A DNA stretch of 64,000 bases from Udeniomyces pyricola (lineage: Eukaryota > Basidiomycota > Tremellomycetes > Cystofilobasidiales > Mrakiaceae): assembly GCA_039545295.1 (NCBI GenBank), contig BCIK01000011.1:62001-126000 (forward strand), read 5' to 3'. Positions 1 through 14,940 of this stretch are shown one piece after another. The translations under genes and the position numbers were made by a program. The notes under the pieces are model-generated. The model saw nothing but the letters and a program-made list of their open reading frames with translations, was not told where the DNA came from and ran no database searches. Position 1 is the stretch's first letter. Each line of letters opens with the position of its first letter.

Positions 1-117
1 ACTTCCAGCTCAAGGCGCAGCTCGGACCTCTCTCAACACTCCTCTCAGTCTTCAATCCCTTCTTGCTTGCTATCAACTGGGACTGCGCTGCCTCGATCTG
101 AATTTACCATAGCTCAT

Positions 118-3100
118 ATGTCCTCACGAGCTGCTGCAGGAGGTCTGCGGGGTAGGGGCTCAGGCAAGGCAGGCGCGTCGGCGACAGAGGGGCCGAGCGG
201 ATGGGATCTCGAAGCGTCGGATTTAGAGTCGATGGATCGGAAAGACCTCATTCGACTATTGACAACAAGCCAAGTTACTTGCCATCAAGTCAGTATCGTT
301 GAAGCTTCATGATCGGGCCTGAAGACGTGTCGTTCGACATCTGCGGTAGGCTGATGAAGCATCACCGCCAATCCCCCGCAGCAATCCACGCTCATCGCGG
401 ACCTAGAGACCAACAACGCAGACTTGACTGCAAAGGCTCAGCGACTTAGTTCCATCGTTGAGAACCATGCCAAGAACCAAGAGGAGTTAGAGCGAGACAA
501 TGTACGTTCATTGATCATCGTCCTCGTTGATCCTGGCTCTTCGCGTCATCTACAACACAGAGATCCTGAACTGATCGATATCTTCATGGCAGGCTCGACT
601 TGAGGAAGCTGAAATTCAACTACGAGAAGATTTCAAGCGACTACAAACGCGCTCTAGAGAACTTGAGAAGGAAAAAGAGATTCAGACTCGACGTTACCTC
701 GATCAAGTGAGTAGGCCCGATTCCTCACTGTTTAGCTCTGATGGTTCGTTTTTGACCTCAATAAATTGATGTCTTCCCTACAATCTAATCTTCAGGGAAA
801 TAGTTTTGAAGCAGAGCGTCAGGCCATGTCCGACCGTCAGGAGGTGAGTGGTACCCTGTCCGTCACGTAGTACACAGCTCGATCTCGGCTGACCCACAAA
901 CCGACCCGTTTTCGTTCTTCGATCCTCCACCCTTCTGCTTCTGTATCTCAGCACTTGAAATCACGTCTTGCCAGCCTCTCTCGTCGCCAATCCCCAGCTG
1001 TTCCGCGATCGACTTCTCCACCTCCTGCCAACATCGTCAACCATCCTAGCAGCCTCACGTCTACTGACGATCGCATCGCGAAACTCGAACGAGAGCTTAA
1101 GGCCGAGATTGAGGACAAAGAAAGTACTCAAAGGGAGCTCAGTACGCTCGAAATCGGCTACAAGAGTTTGCAAGAAGCTTCGGATAAGGGTCGTGAGGAG
1201 ATGAGCGAGCTCAAGAGACTGAACCTCGAACTTCAGGTGGGTCATCTTACATCTCGACTCTGCAATGATTGTGAGGGCGATCACTGAATCAAAGATACTT
1301 TCTGAATATAGGAGGAAATCGAATCGTACTCGCTGCTGCTAGTCGAGCGAACTATTTCAGGCAAGATGTCCCTCTCAAGCGATCTTCTTTCTGGACGATC
1401 GTTTGCCGATGATCTCGAGGCCTTGGATGATTCTCTCGATAGCGGCGCTCAGAAGCGACCCGATTTCCATCACAAGTCCTCGGACATGTCTCTGCACTCG
1501 GTGGACGAGCTCGACGAAGCTTTAGATCCATCAATCGTAGGCGAGGAGGATCCCGAGGCGTCCAGCTCACTGTCGGCTGGAGACTTCACACTCGACCCTA
1601 GCTACGCGTCAAGCAACCATGAAATTGGTGCCGACACAGTTCGTGTCAAACAACCAGGGCGGAAGGATCGGCTTGACTCTGTTCTTCAGGGAGCTGGACT
1701 GACGCCCCAAGACGAGCTCATGCAGGGCGAGACACTTGGTTCCTATGCGGTTACAGGAAGGTACGTGCATCATGTATGACTATAGAGCGTCTGATTCCGG
1801 TGGATGCTAAGAGGTGCTCGTTTTGGTTGATTTCTTGATATATAGTGGGTTGGATTTGGCTGCTGAGCTGGGTAGAGCGGAGGGCGATGCTGTTGAGGAA
1901 GGCGGACTTCGAAGACTCGAAAAAGGCGATGATGGCGAAGGTGTGTATCCAGAAACGAGTTCTTTCTGAGTGTCTGAGGCATCGCCGTGGCTTGCTCACT
2001 CTTTGGGCTTCTGTCTTTGTTCTTCTTCTTTTTATTCAAAGCTTTGAGAGCCGAAGTCAAGAATCTCAAAGATGCCAACCGAGCGCTCACCCTATACACA
2101 TCCAAGATTCTTGACAGGATCCTGAGCATGGACGGTTACGAAGGTAACAATTGCTCTCAAAGCAGTCTAATTTGTGGTGCTGAGACTAAAACAGATCACG
2201 ATCATCCGCTTTACTTCAATGATTCCTTAGATATCCTCTCTGCCGACCACGGCAACTCTCTTCAAGCCTCAGTTCGACGCATGACGGGCACAAAGTCTCG
2301 TAAATCTCTCCGAGACCTCTCCACCCTGATTACATCACCTCAAGACGACCCTGGTCTGCTCTCTGTTCCTACAATTGCTGCCTCCAAAAAAGGACATCGG
2401 GCGACAAAGTCTGTATCAACCATCAACCCGGCGCATCTCGTCTCCTACTTTTCTGGGATGGCCTCGCCCGAGCCCAAGCCCGATTACCCTTCTTCTTCGA
2501 CGCCTGTCCCGCTCGCATCGGAAGCAGCTACGTCGTCTTCCGTTAAGCCCAAGCGAACCCGACCTGCCTCAATCGACTGGAAAGGAGGTTTCGCATCCTT
2601 CTTTTCGCCATCGTCCTCCCCAGTCGTGCCTTCGACTGCCCTCCCAGAATCAAGGCTGAAGCCACTTCACCTCTCGGCTAGCACAGGAACGTCCCCTCCT
2701 CGTCCGGGAGCGAAAAGAGCATCGACTGTAGATTCTCCATCAATCTCGTCGTACAAATTCCCGACAATGACAGGAAGGAAGGTTTCGTCTCGGGAGGAGT
2801 TTGAGGACGAGGAAGACCGACTCCAGCGGGAAAGGTATGTCAGCGAGGATTTGAACCTGAGATACATCTTGGAGACCACAAAAAATTGATTCAGCACGCA
2901 TGTCATCCAGGGTCAAACTCATTCAACAACAGGTCCTCGATGAGGGAGGCTTTTCGTCTCAGCCAATCGCTTTCGGTTTGGGCATCGGTCAAGTAACAGG
3001 CGCTGAGACTGCCAGATGTTCGAGCAAGTCGCCTGGCTCTTCGACTTTGCTCACTCCTGGCTCTCGACCGGCTCCGATAGACTCGCTCATGAAGCATCTG

Positions 3101-3524
3101 GAGGTTGGCGGTTCGACTGCCGAACCGTCCTACTTTCCACAACTCTCCAGTCTGGAAAATGAGCATCAGATCACCGTACGTCAGCTACTTGCTTGCTCAT
3201 CTGTCTCTCTCATCTTTGCCCTTCCAAGTTACATTTCATTGGATTGAATGACAAATCTTCTCTTCAACTGATCTTTTTTAGGAGGAGATGGTCGCCGATA
3301 AATTGGCCGAGTTCGATGTCGCCGAGAAGAAAAAGGCTCTTGAGCTCTCGACTAGCTCCGGAGGACTCTCGACACCTTCTCGCATTTCTTCTTTAAGCGA
3401 CTCGCATCGCCGACATAGGTCCTCTTCTTCCTCACTTACCAACAGCCCCGAAGGTCAGGCCACTAAGACCAACAGGGACGGCACGTCTGTCGTCGGTCAC
3501 ACTCTGTTTGAATACACGGACTAG
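118..3524 (+). CDS. Coiled-coil protein, unassigned fungal family
   Basis: Function not recognised. Proposed exons 118-288, 382-501, 593-706, 796-843, 952-1236, 1312-1760, 1846-1940, 2042-2143, 2195-2834, 2911-3175, 3282-3524, all phase-consistent, give 843 residues. After a Gly/Arg/Ala-rich N-terminus, residues about 58-260 are heptad-rich and charged (for example ELERDN and RELEKEKEIQTRRYLDQ), broken by a Ser/Pro linker. A second helix near residue 428 reads LRAEVKNLKDANRALTLYT. The rest is Ser/Pro-rich and probably disordered, with a basic patch and SIDWKGGFASFF. There is no signal peptide, membrane segment or catalytic motif. The helix near 428 resembles a segment common in large fungal coiled-coil proteins, from memory only; a scaffold or trafficking role is a guess. 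The start at 118 was preferred over an in-frame non-ATG extension. The 51-nt intron at 2144-2194 is a multiple of three and could be retained. Confidence 0.75.
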
Positions 3525-4081
3525 TTTTCTTCTCTTTTCCTTTTTTTTTTGTAACACTTTCCAGCAGCATGCACGGCTTCCCTCTTCAATCTTACGTCTG
3601 CTTATCGCTTATCACCACGCGTTACAAACAGCCTCTCATCATGCCCCACTTCGCTCTGTTTCGCATCGAACCACCCGCATCTCTCTGCAATGTTTTCTCC
3701 TTCGTTGCTGTTTTTCTTTTCTGTTCTTTAGTTTCTCTCTCTCTTTTTCTTGCACCTCACTCTCTTGACCGTACTATACCGAACAGTTGCATTTTAGATA
3801 CCTTTGTGCTTTCGTTTTTACCACCTTATGAGAGATCATTCTTCTCACCTTCTTTCGCCTCTGCTTGCATGGTCAGAACGCAGAGCTCGGTCTGAAGTAC
3901 TTGCACCGCTCCTGTACCACGTGCAAAGAGTAAACGAAGCCGGACCTGACCGATTTCAACACAGCCTGGCATGCAGTTGGTTGGCCTGCATCCAGTTGGC
4001 CCGCTCATATCGGACACGGCGGTCTTGCCCGACTGCACTGTAAATGCTACGTAAGCTCGACCTCAACATCGTCTAACATCC
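3525..4081. other. Intergenic: 3' region of coiled-coil gene and sulfiredoxin promoter
   Basis: No gene seen. The first half is T/C-rich, as expected for a 3' UTR. The last 150 bases lead into sulfiredoxin and hold a TACGTAA-containing site just before the ATG. Short open frames here have no family features. Confidence 0.5.
4047..4055 (+). promoter_or_regulatory. Possible AP-1/Yap-type site before sulfiredoxin
   Basis: CTACGTAAG lies 27 bases before the proposed start codon. It differs at the ends from the fungal AP-1 site TTACGTAA. Yeast sulfiredoxin is induced by oxidative-stress bZIP factors, so the placement is suggestive. One short imperfect match is weak evidence, and it may instead lie within the 5' UTR. 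Confidence 0.25.
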
Positions 4082-5085
4082 ATGTCGATTCGCCTGCTTC
4101 AAACACCCAAACGTCTCCTACCCGTCTCAATCTCCAGCATCTCCACTTCCAAGCGTCGCATGAGCAGCCCGACTCCAACCACTAGTTCGCCAGACGCGCA
4201 TCCCTCGAATGCCAGTGATCGACAGCCCCCAAGCTCGTTGCTGGAGAGGGCAGCACCCGAAAAGACGTCAATGCCCTCCAAGTTTAGCGTCTTTGCCGAT
4301 AGTAAAGCACAGATACATCAAGGTGAGTGACAGGATGATAGGTTCTCGTATATTCAGGAACAATTTATTTTTTTTTGCGCTGGTTTGTCATTGGTTCCCG
4401 TCGACCATTGTACGCTTGTTGATTTTCTGCTCTTGTGATTTGCGCGATTATTCAACGTACAAGTCCCAATGTCGGTCATTTCACGACCGTTTCCGTCGAT
4501 CTTGGACGAGACTAAGGTCGAAGCGTTCATGAAAGACTTGGAAGACGGCGACTCCTTCACCCCGATCGGTTCGTCGAATGGTTATTTATTGACCTTGTTG
4601 AGCCCTCTCATGATTCGTCTATGTTCATGCTGACGTCAGCTTGGTTGAAATTGGTCCGCTACTCATGACTCATACCTTGCGTTCCATCTTTAGAGGTTCT
4701 CCGAGTTCGTCTAGAGGACGGAAGATCGTACTACTTTAGTTTGGGAGGGTGTCATCGGTACGAGGCCCATAAGCGGTTGGACAAGCCTTCGATTGCGGGA
4801 AAAATCATCGAGGTAAGCATTCTTGCTTGATCAGTTATCAAGGGAACAGTGATCGTCGTATAACTAGTGAATGTTAAGCCGCTAAAGCGCTGCATGGGAC
4901 CAGAGCTTCCTTGTGAATCACCGTATCTTGGGCGTAATCATGATTATCTGCATGCTGGGACGAGTTGCTTTGCCATAGCTCTAGGGATGCGCGCTAATGT
5001 GATGTGCTGGTATATTGTGTTGTGCAATAAATAGGTTACTCCTCAAACGATGCGAAGCTATCTGGGTTCAAGTGCACCGTTCTGA
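4082..5085 (+). CDS. SRX1: Sulfiredoxin (cysteine sulfinic acid reductase)
   Basis: ATP-dependent enzyme that reduces the hyperoxidised (sulfinic) cysteine of 2-Cys peroxiredoxins. Exons 4082-4322, 4464-4568, 4694-4812 and 5035-5085 encode 171 residues. The family signature is clear: PMSVISRPFPSILDETKVE, then YFSLGGCHRYEAHKRL with the catalytic Cys at residue 135 inside GGCHR. The N-terminus is about 80 residues longer than the core. It begins with a basic, Ser/Leu-rich stretch without acids, like a mitochondrial presequence, and has a second in-frame Met at residue 27. Two isoforms (mitochondrial and cytosolic) are therefore possible, but this is inference. A candidate AP-1-type site lies just upstream. 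Identity is secure; targeting is not. Confidence 0.93.
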
Positions 5086-5698
5086 TCTGCACTTACTAGA
5101 TGGAAAGCTCGAATCTGAACTTGTCTGGGCGTACTTGTAATTGATGGTGCATGACGTGAATACATATCTATATATGGATGGGAATTATCTGAATTGATAC
5201 GTGGGTGATCGATGTTATCAGCATCATAGGTCTGAGTAGTGTCGGCTGCTTGGGCGCTCGAGCGCGCAGCAGCTGGGCCGAGACTGTCGCAGTCGACTGG
5301 CGCACCAATCGATCTATCGATCTGTCCCCCTCCTTTGTGGTGACTTCTCGGTCCAGCCGTCGCGCGTCTGCAGGATGGATGCTGCTCTTCAAGCCTCAGG
5401 CCAGCTACGGCCGTCGCTTCAAGCTTCTAGCTTCTTATCGTATCAAACAGACAGGATCTCATACTGACCTGTCGACGTAGCTACCACTAGTACTCCTGCT
5501 GGTGCTGCCACTCCTGACTAGCTTGCGATCGACTTGCCTCCAACCTCGATATTCAATTTGCGCGCTCCCCTTCTGCTTCGACACTCGCTTCCGTCGTCGA
5601 CATCCTCTCCAGACCATACAACACATCCGATCGGTACCAACACCATCCGCCCACTCGACTTCCTTGATTCACCCCCAACGCTCATCCATTCCCCTCGG
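5086..5698. other. Intergenic: sulfiredoxin 3' region and histidine kinase promoter
   Basis: No gene seen. It contains a GC-rich stretch around 5250-5300, clustered GATC/ATCGAT motifs around 5305-5325, and a C-rich leader before the kinase start. An open frame runs upstream of 5699 but lacks an ATG. Confidence 0.5.
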
Positions 5699-8600
5699 AT
5701 GGCCAAGTCTCCACCCCCAATGCAGCGCGTAAATCCCAGTTCTAGCCACCAGCCGGACCATGCCATCCCTCCCAGCACCTTCTCGACGATTGTACCTCAA
5801 CCCATCAAATCCAACGTCGCTCAGCGCCCACCGTCGCGTGCGGGTTCGGATGGCTCCTACTTTACTCGTACTTGCCAGTCCGAGGATGACGATCCCGAGA
5901 TACCCACCTACGTGACTGCGTTTGACTCGTTACGCGTCGACAAGAGCGACATTGTCGGTTCCCTCTCGACCTAGGGCTGCCCCTTCTGACGGGTCCTCTA
6001 CTTCGGATCGCTCCATCAATAATATCATGGATTGCTGACTTATCTCCACGCTTGTTTCTCTTTCTCATATGTCTATCCCTCCCCTCCCCTGCCATACACA
6101 TAAATCCGCAAAAACGCATACACATATATCAAAATCACCCTACCTGTCCATACTGCTGTTGTTCTTCCACTCCACAGGAACTCCTGTCCCAAGTGCCGCT
6201 TCTTTCGTTCCTAGATGCACATCGTCAACCTGCGGCCATTATCCAGCTCCCACAATCGCATGAGAAACTGCCGTCGAGTGGAGCTTCGACCTCAAGTACC
6301 TGCTCTGCCAACACATCCGTCTCATCCGAGTACGAAACCCCGCCAGAAGCCATATGGGGAAACCTTTCCTTTTATAGCGTTACCCGAGGGAGACAGCTCG
6401 TCGACTGTCTTGAGCGAGCGGAAGCCAAAGTGAGCCACTCATTGCAACCGGTTTCTTTCTCGGACTTGCAGAGACTGATTGTTCTGTTGCCTTCGTGTTC
6501 TCTTCGGTTCTGTCTTTAAGGCCTTGTCCAAATGGATATTTGGTGTCGATCTAGACCAGGAGCCCAGAGAGCGCTCCGAAGACTATTATTCCGACCTTGA
6601 CCTCGCGCTCTCTCCAACGATGACCATCACCCTCTACGCCAACACTTCATGTCCCACGACCCTCGAGCTGTGCAAAACGATCTCACCCTCGAGTGCTCAT
6701 CTTATTCTCACCAGTCATGTAATCTCAAACCGGCCTCGCTTCGAGGTCGATATCTCATCATCGACGCCCTCTCCAAATTTGTCCTTGCCTACTCCTGCCT
6801 CACATTCACCTAGCCACTCTGAAGCAATACCCTTCGATAATCCAAATCCGTCTCAGATGGAAGCTACATTGGCACCCGCATCGATCGAGTCTCGCCCGAA
6901 AGTCGACAGACCCCACCCAGAAGCCGTGCCGTCGCGTTCACCCCTACCTCCCATCGATCCGTCTGCACCAGCGCCTAAAGAAGCCGTTGAACATCGAACC
7001 CAGGCTGAGGTTGGAGCGATACGACGTGAATTTGAGAAGGTCTACGACAACCGCACGCGAGAGATTCAGCTCCTGACTGAATGGGCACCAGTAGCCATGT
7101 TCAGCGGCACCCCCGACGGACTTCTTACGTAGGCCCCAGTTTTCTGCTCGTACATGATTACCAGGCTTTGTACGTTGACCAGGATTGTTGTTCTATCCGC
7201 ACAGCTACACAAACCGACAATTCCTAACTCTGACTGGTGAGTTGAGTCATCCTTTCGGTCGCGAGCTCTCACTTACTGCAAGTACTCAAGCGCCATTTTC
7301 ATGATATATATCCAGAACTTTACAGGAATCCAAATGATTGGCCGTCCATTATCATTCCTTCACATCGCACTCCGCTCCGACAGGTAGGGACAACGTCGTA
7401 TCGCTCATGGATTCAACCACTCAATCATGGAACTGACAACAATCGGTCATGCCCTTCTTTACCCCGTTCAGATGTGGGAAAATTGCTTCAAATCTGGTCT
7501 TCCTGGTCAGGGGGAGTTCCGACGTGTAGATGGGGTCAGTATTTCTCTTCATAGGATTTCCACCGTTTGGACCGTCATTTTCAGGCGACTTGAGCTCATA
7601 CCAGTCTTGGTTTCTCACTCACGGTACGACAGACTTACATCCAAATCAACCTCGTTGGGCTCAACGAGGGAAAGAAGAACTCCAGCGAAAATCCTTTTGT
7701 TACTGGATTTGTGGGAACGATGATCGATGTATCTGATCGACACGAACATGCGAGAAACATCAAGATCCAGACCGAGGACAGAATCAACGTAAGCCCATGT
7801 CACATGCAGCCCTACCGGTGACAACGACCATGCTCATCAACTCACACTCTGCTTGATTTTCTTTTCTTTTAATTGTAGGCCTGGAAGCAACGTGGTGAGT
7901 AGTCTTTATTTTCTGTGTGCATCTGTGCTCCATATCAGTGATTAATCCGCGATAATCTGGCAAACGCTTTGTAGTGCAAGACGTCGAACAGAGGAAGCAA
8001 GAGGTGGAAAAGAGCAAGGCCCAGCAGGAGCTCCTTGTACGTTCGACCATGCAAGACACTCTCCCATATCAGACATACAGCATCGTTCAGCGTTTACTTC
8101 TCCTACTTTTTCAAACAGATTGACATCACTAGCCATGAGATTCGGAACCCGACTTCGGCTATCTGCCAGGCCAGCGAGCTGCTCCGAGGCAACCTGATCG
8201 ATCATATTCAAAAAGTGTGCATCTTGTCGAACGTGCCGATCCATGCCTCGACCAAGTTGCTGATCGAGCTGACGTCCTCTGCTGCTTTCAGTTCCCTGTC
8301 GGCAAGGCCGTTGTGATGACCCCATCGGATATGGAGCGCATGGCAGATGATGTGCGCCCTCGTCTCCTTCTTGCCGCCCCGATTCGCTTCTTGTCATCAG
8401 CCTGCTGAAACTCCCTGTTCCCTTGCTTCTTCTGTCAGGTTCTCATCCTCGAGTCTATCCGGCATTCAGCGACCATCTCTGCTCGGCTGGCAGACGACAT
8501 TCTGCGTCTTGCTCAATTGGAACTCGGCTTACTAGAAGTCAAGGCGGTACCGGTAAGTTCACTCGAGCTCAAGCTCCGAGATACTTTGATAACTAAGGTG

Positions 8601-10685
8601 ATATTCCAACTTCTTTGACTGATCCTCGGCTTTCTACCTTGGCGCGGTACTCTTTCATCAGTTCAATCTCGAGACAAACATCCAACAGCTGACTAGGATC
8701 TTTAAGCTCGAGGCTGCATCCAAGGGGATTAATCTCTCGCTCGTGATGGGCTCATCGTTCCAGTACGTTATCTCTTACCATTCTGCTCCATCCATCGGAC
8801 GAGACGAGCCTGACATACGATGTACCTTGGTTGCAGGACGCTCGGGGGCTCGCTGATCAGCGCAGATCCCGTTCGGTTGGCCCAAATCACCACCAATCTC
8901 TTGAGCAACTCCATCAAATTCAGTACGCAAGCCTCTCCTTTCTCTTTGCTTTCTTTGATATACCCGGGTGTTCTGCTGTCTGACGTCGCTTGTCCGTAGC
9001 TCAAAACGCCAAGCGCAAGCAGATTACCCTCACAGTCAACCTTTCGCTTGTCCCGCCCTCGGCGACCGATTGTAGCATGCCACCTGAGGCCGGAGAGCAT
9101 ACGACTCCTTCTGTGTACGACGGCTCGGCTATGCCAGGATGGGTCAGTCAGCCACGTTTCACCCCTTCGGTTGGAGAGCACGTCGGTCCCAATCGCTGAT
9201 GAACCCTTTCATGCAAAACTTTTCCCTCATCAGCTCTACTACGAGGTCCAAGATTCTGGAGATGGCATGAGCCTTGAAGACCAATCCAAACTGTTCCAGC
9301 GGTTCCAGCAAGGCAATGTAAGACACCCTAGTGGATCGCATTCCTGCACCGGCTCCCTGCTTCGCATCCTGGAGTCTTTGCTAATCGGGCCGACGGGTTG
9401 CTTCCATCTACAGGCCAAGGTGCATACCTCGGTAGGGGGCTCTGGGCTAGGTCTCTATGTTTGCAGAGAGTTGACTACGTTGCAAGGAGGCCGAATCGAA
9501 GTAAACATTGACCCTGAAGCCCTTGGTTTGGGCTCACCGAACCAGATGAATACTGATCTACATTGGTCAAATTTTTCCAGGTCGTCTCAAGCCCTGGCAA
9601 CGGTTCATGTTTCCGCTTCTTCACAGCCGCTACGCTCTTTCCTCCTGCCTCACCAGGGATACGCCCGGAAGCCGATCCATCGGACACAGAACCTTTGCTG
9701 GCTCTGGACCATGTTATGAACGGACATCAGCGGATGAATCCTACTTTGAGCACCGCCTCGACCATCAACTCCAATCTCGGGGATTCCAGCAGCAGTACAG
9801 CGTCGGGCGATTGCGTGCTTTCTATCTTGGTCGCCGAAGGTTGGTCTTTCCCTGCTCTTGGGTCATGCTCGCCTTGGTTGTTAGCTGATGCTTTCTTTAA
9901 TCGCTCCACTTGCGCTGGGACAGACAACGAGGTGAACCAAAAACTTCTCATTCGACAATTTTCCAAGATCCGGTACGGTTGTGAAATCGCACACGATGGC
10001 CAGTTTGCTATCGAAAAGCTCCAAGCGGCAGCAGCCGAGGGTCGCCGTTTTGACTGTGTTTTGATGGGTGCGTAAGCGTCTTTGAGTCGAGCTGTCAAAC
10101 GTACAAGAGGCCATGAGCTTAGCTGATCATGGTTCCCTCTTACTTGAAGATATCAACATGCCTCGTATGGATGGTCTGCAAGCTACACACGAAATTCGTG
10201 TCATGGAGCGGGACGGCCGTTTACCTGGTCATCAACTGTGAGGACCTGCTCGCTCTTCCTCTGTACCAACTTTAAGCAAACTTAGCGACTGACATAACGT
10301 CCCGTAAATCTGCAGGATCATCTCAGTCAGCGGCAACGCGAGAAAGGGTCAACTCGACCTCGCACGAGAAGCCGGAGGTTTGCCCTTGATCTGCGCTCTC
10401 TTCCTCTTTGCTTTTGTTCGGGCTAAAGCAGTTTGGCTGACTGATATGGACATATGTACTTCTCTACCTTTCGCAGTCGACTTCTCCATCACTAAACCCT
10501 ACTCCTTTAAGACTCTCCTCGACCGAATCCACGAACTTGTCTACCCCGACAGCGTATCCTCACCGTCTGTTCGCGACTCCTCGTGGGCATTGGACGCATC
10601 TTCTGACACACGGTCAGATGTGGTTCCAGATTCGTCGATGTCTTCAGTATCACAATCGTCCATATCAACATCCCCTGTCTCGTGA
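5699..10685 (+). CDS. Hybrid histidine kinase (PAS-HisKA-HATPase-receiver)
   Basis: Two-component sensor that autophosphorylates on His and passes phosphate to its own receiver Asp, then normally to a Ypd1-type carrier and HOG or Skn7 outputs. Twenty-two exons: 5699-5953, 6178-6429, 6521-7128, 7205-7236, 7316-7383, 7472-7534, 7633-7788, 7879-7894, 7975-8036, 8119-8214, 8292-8351, 8439-8552, 8662-8762, 8837-8922, 9000-9142, 9234-9317, 9414-9500, 9581-9839, 9924-10067, 10150-10237, 10316-10377, 10477-10685 (1014 residues). A PAS/PAC-like segment spans residues about 355-480. The H-box is SHEIRNP with His510. The ATPase has NLLSNSIKF, DSGDGM and GSGLGL. The receiver has AEDNEVNQK, phospho-acceptor Asp896 (split between two exons) and Lys952 in ITKPY. 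No membrane segment is seen, so a cytosolic sensor is likely. The first intron (5954-6177) has a weak donor and is the least certain join. Confidence 0.9.
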
Positions 10686-11402
10686 AAGTGTGGCCAATTC
10701 GATACCTGATCGCAATTTTCCCATCTCATCTGTTACTCTCTCTCCCCTCATCTTTGTCTGCCGTACCATCTTGTACTTTACGCGCTCCTTTGCTCGCTTT
10801 TCTTCATATTTCTCTCATGCCATTGCCAACAGTTGGTGTTTCTTCCGTCTTGTTACTCACTTCAAGACGTGACTGTTGTCCTTGTGTTTTGTTTTGTTTT
10901 GTTCGTTTCTTTTCCTCTCCATGCCCCTTATCTTGCATCGGCTTCTCGGAGTCCCATAATCCAACCACATCCGGAACTTGATAGATTATTCGACATCTCA
11001 GCTAGTCTAAACTTTTGATTCGTCCTTCTTTCGACCTGGCCAATACTGACCCACATCTCACGACCACTTCTCAATTGCATATATATATATATATGTCAGA
11101 TGCGTTCAATCTATATCCGTCGCGCTGTCAGCGTGCTTGAGACGCACGATATGTGATTTAGTATAGGCTGTCTTGTTCGTTGGCGTGGACATGGACCGTT
11201 TGTGATGGCTGAATGGATTGATGATATCGAACGGGGATGAGGAATGTACGTACTGAAATGCATATTGACCGGTCGCCGGCTTTCAATCCTCACCGGGAGC
11301 CGCCGTCCTATTACATGCCATTGCCATACGTACCTAGTGAATCTCATCATCAGCTGTCACCCCACTTCCTCGTCCTCAACCATTCCCATCGCACTCACTC
11401 CC
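10686..11402. other. Intergenic between histidine kinase and aldehyde dehydrogenase
   Basis: No gene seen. The first part is T/C-rich (kinase 3' UTR). An (AT)n tract lies at about 11079-11094. The last 100 bases are CT-rich, typical of leaders in this window. Confidence 0.5.
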
Positions 11403-14453
<3,051 letters not shown>

Positions 14454-14940
14454 AGCTGTAAGAGTGGTCTCAGACTGCACACGTGGACTCGATTGTTCAC
14501 CAGTGAATGGATAGTAGTCTCATCTGTAACGTGTATGCAAAATGAAGTGGCAAGGATGTCCGAGAGGTTGGACAAAGTATGAGTGTGAAACGAGAAGAGG
14601 ACAAAAGAAAGAGAATAACAAAGTTAAGCTAGCCAGCCACGAGGTCAATATTGAGACGAGAGAGAACCAGGAGAGAAGGACCGAATGCGAAAGAAAGTAA
14701 AAAAAAAAAAAGGGGGGGGGAAGATGTAACATGTAAACATGGAACAAGGGGATATCATATGTGGGATGGTAATTTCAAGTATGTGCATGGCAAGGGAGCA
14801 GGTGAGGAATGTAAAGAACACGGCAAAGGGCCGATAGAAAGATTAAGCAGATGCAATAGGAAAAGGTTCCGATTCGACCGAGTCCGTCGCACCCTTCAGT
14901 GGCGGTGTGTAGGCTGCAGAACCGAACAGTCATTGAAAGA
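14454..14940. other. Convergent intergenic region
   Basis: It separates the 3' ends of the aldehyde dehydrogenase (plus) and the Ser/Pro-rich gene (minus). A-rich then G-rich homopolymers occur at 14699-14720. No gene seen, although an alternative last exon of the minus gene could extend to about 14775. Confidence 0.5.
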
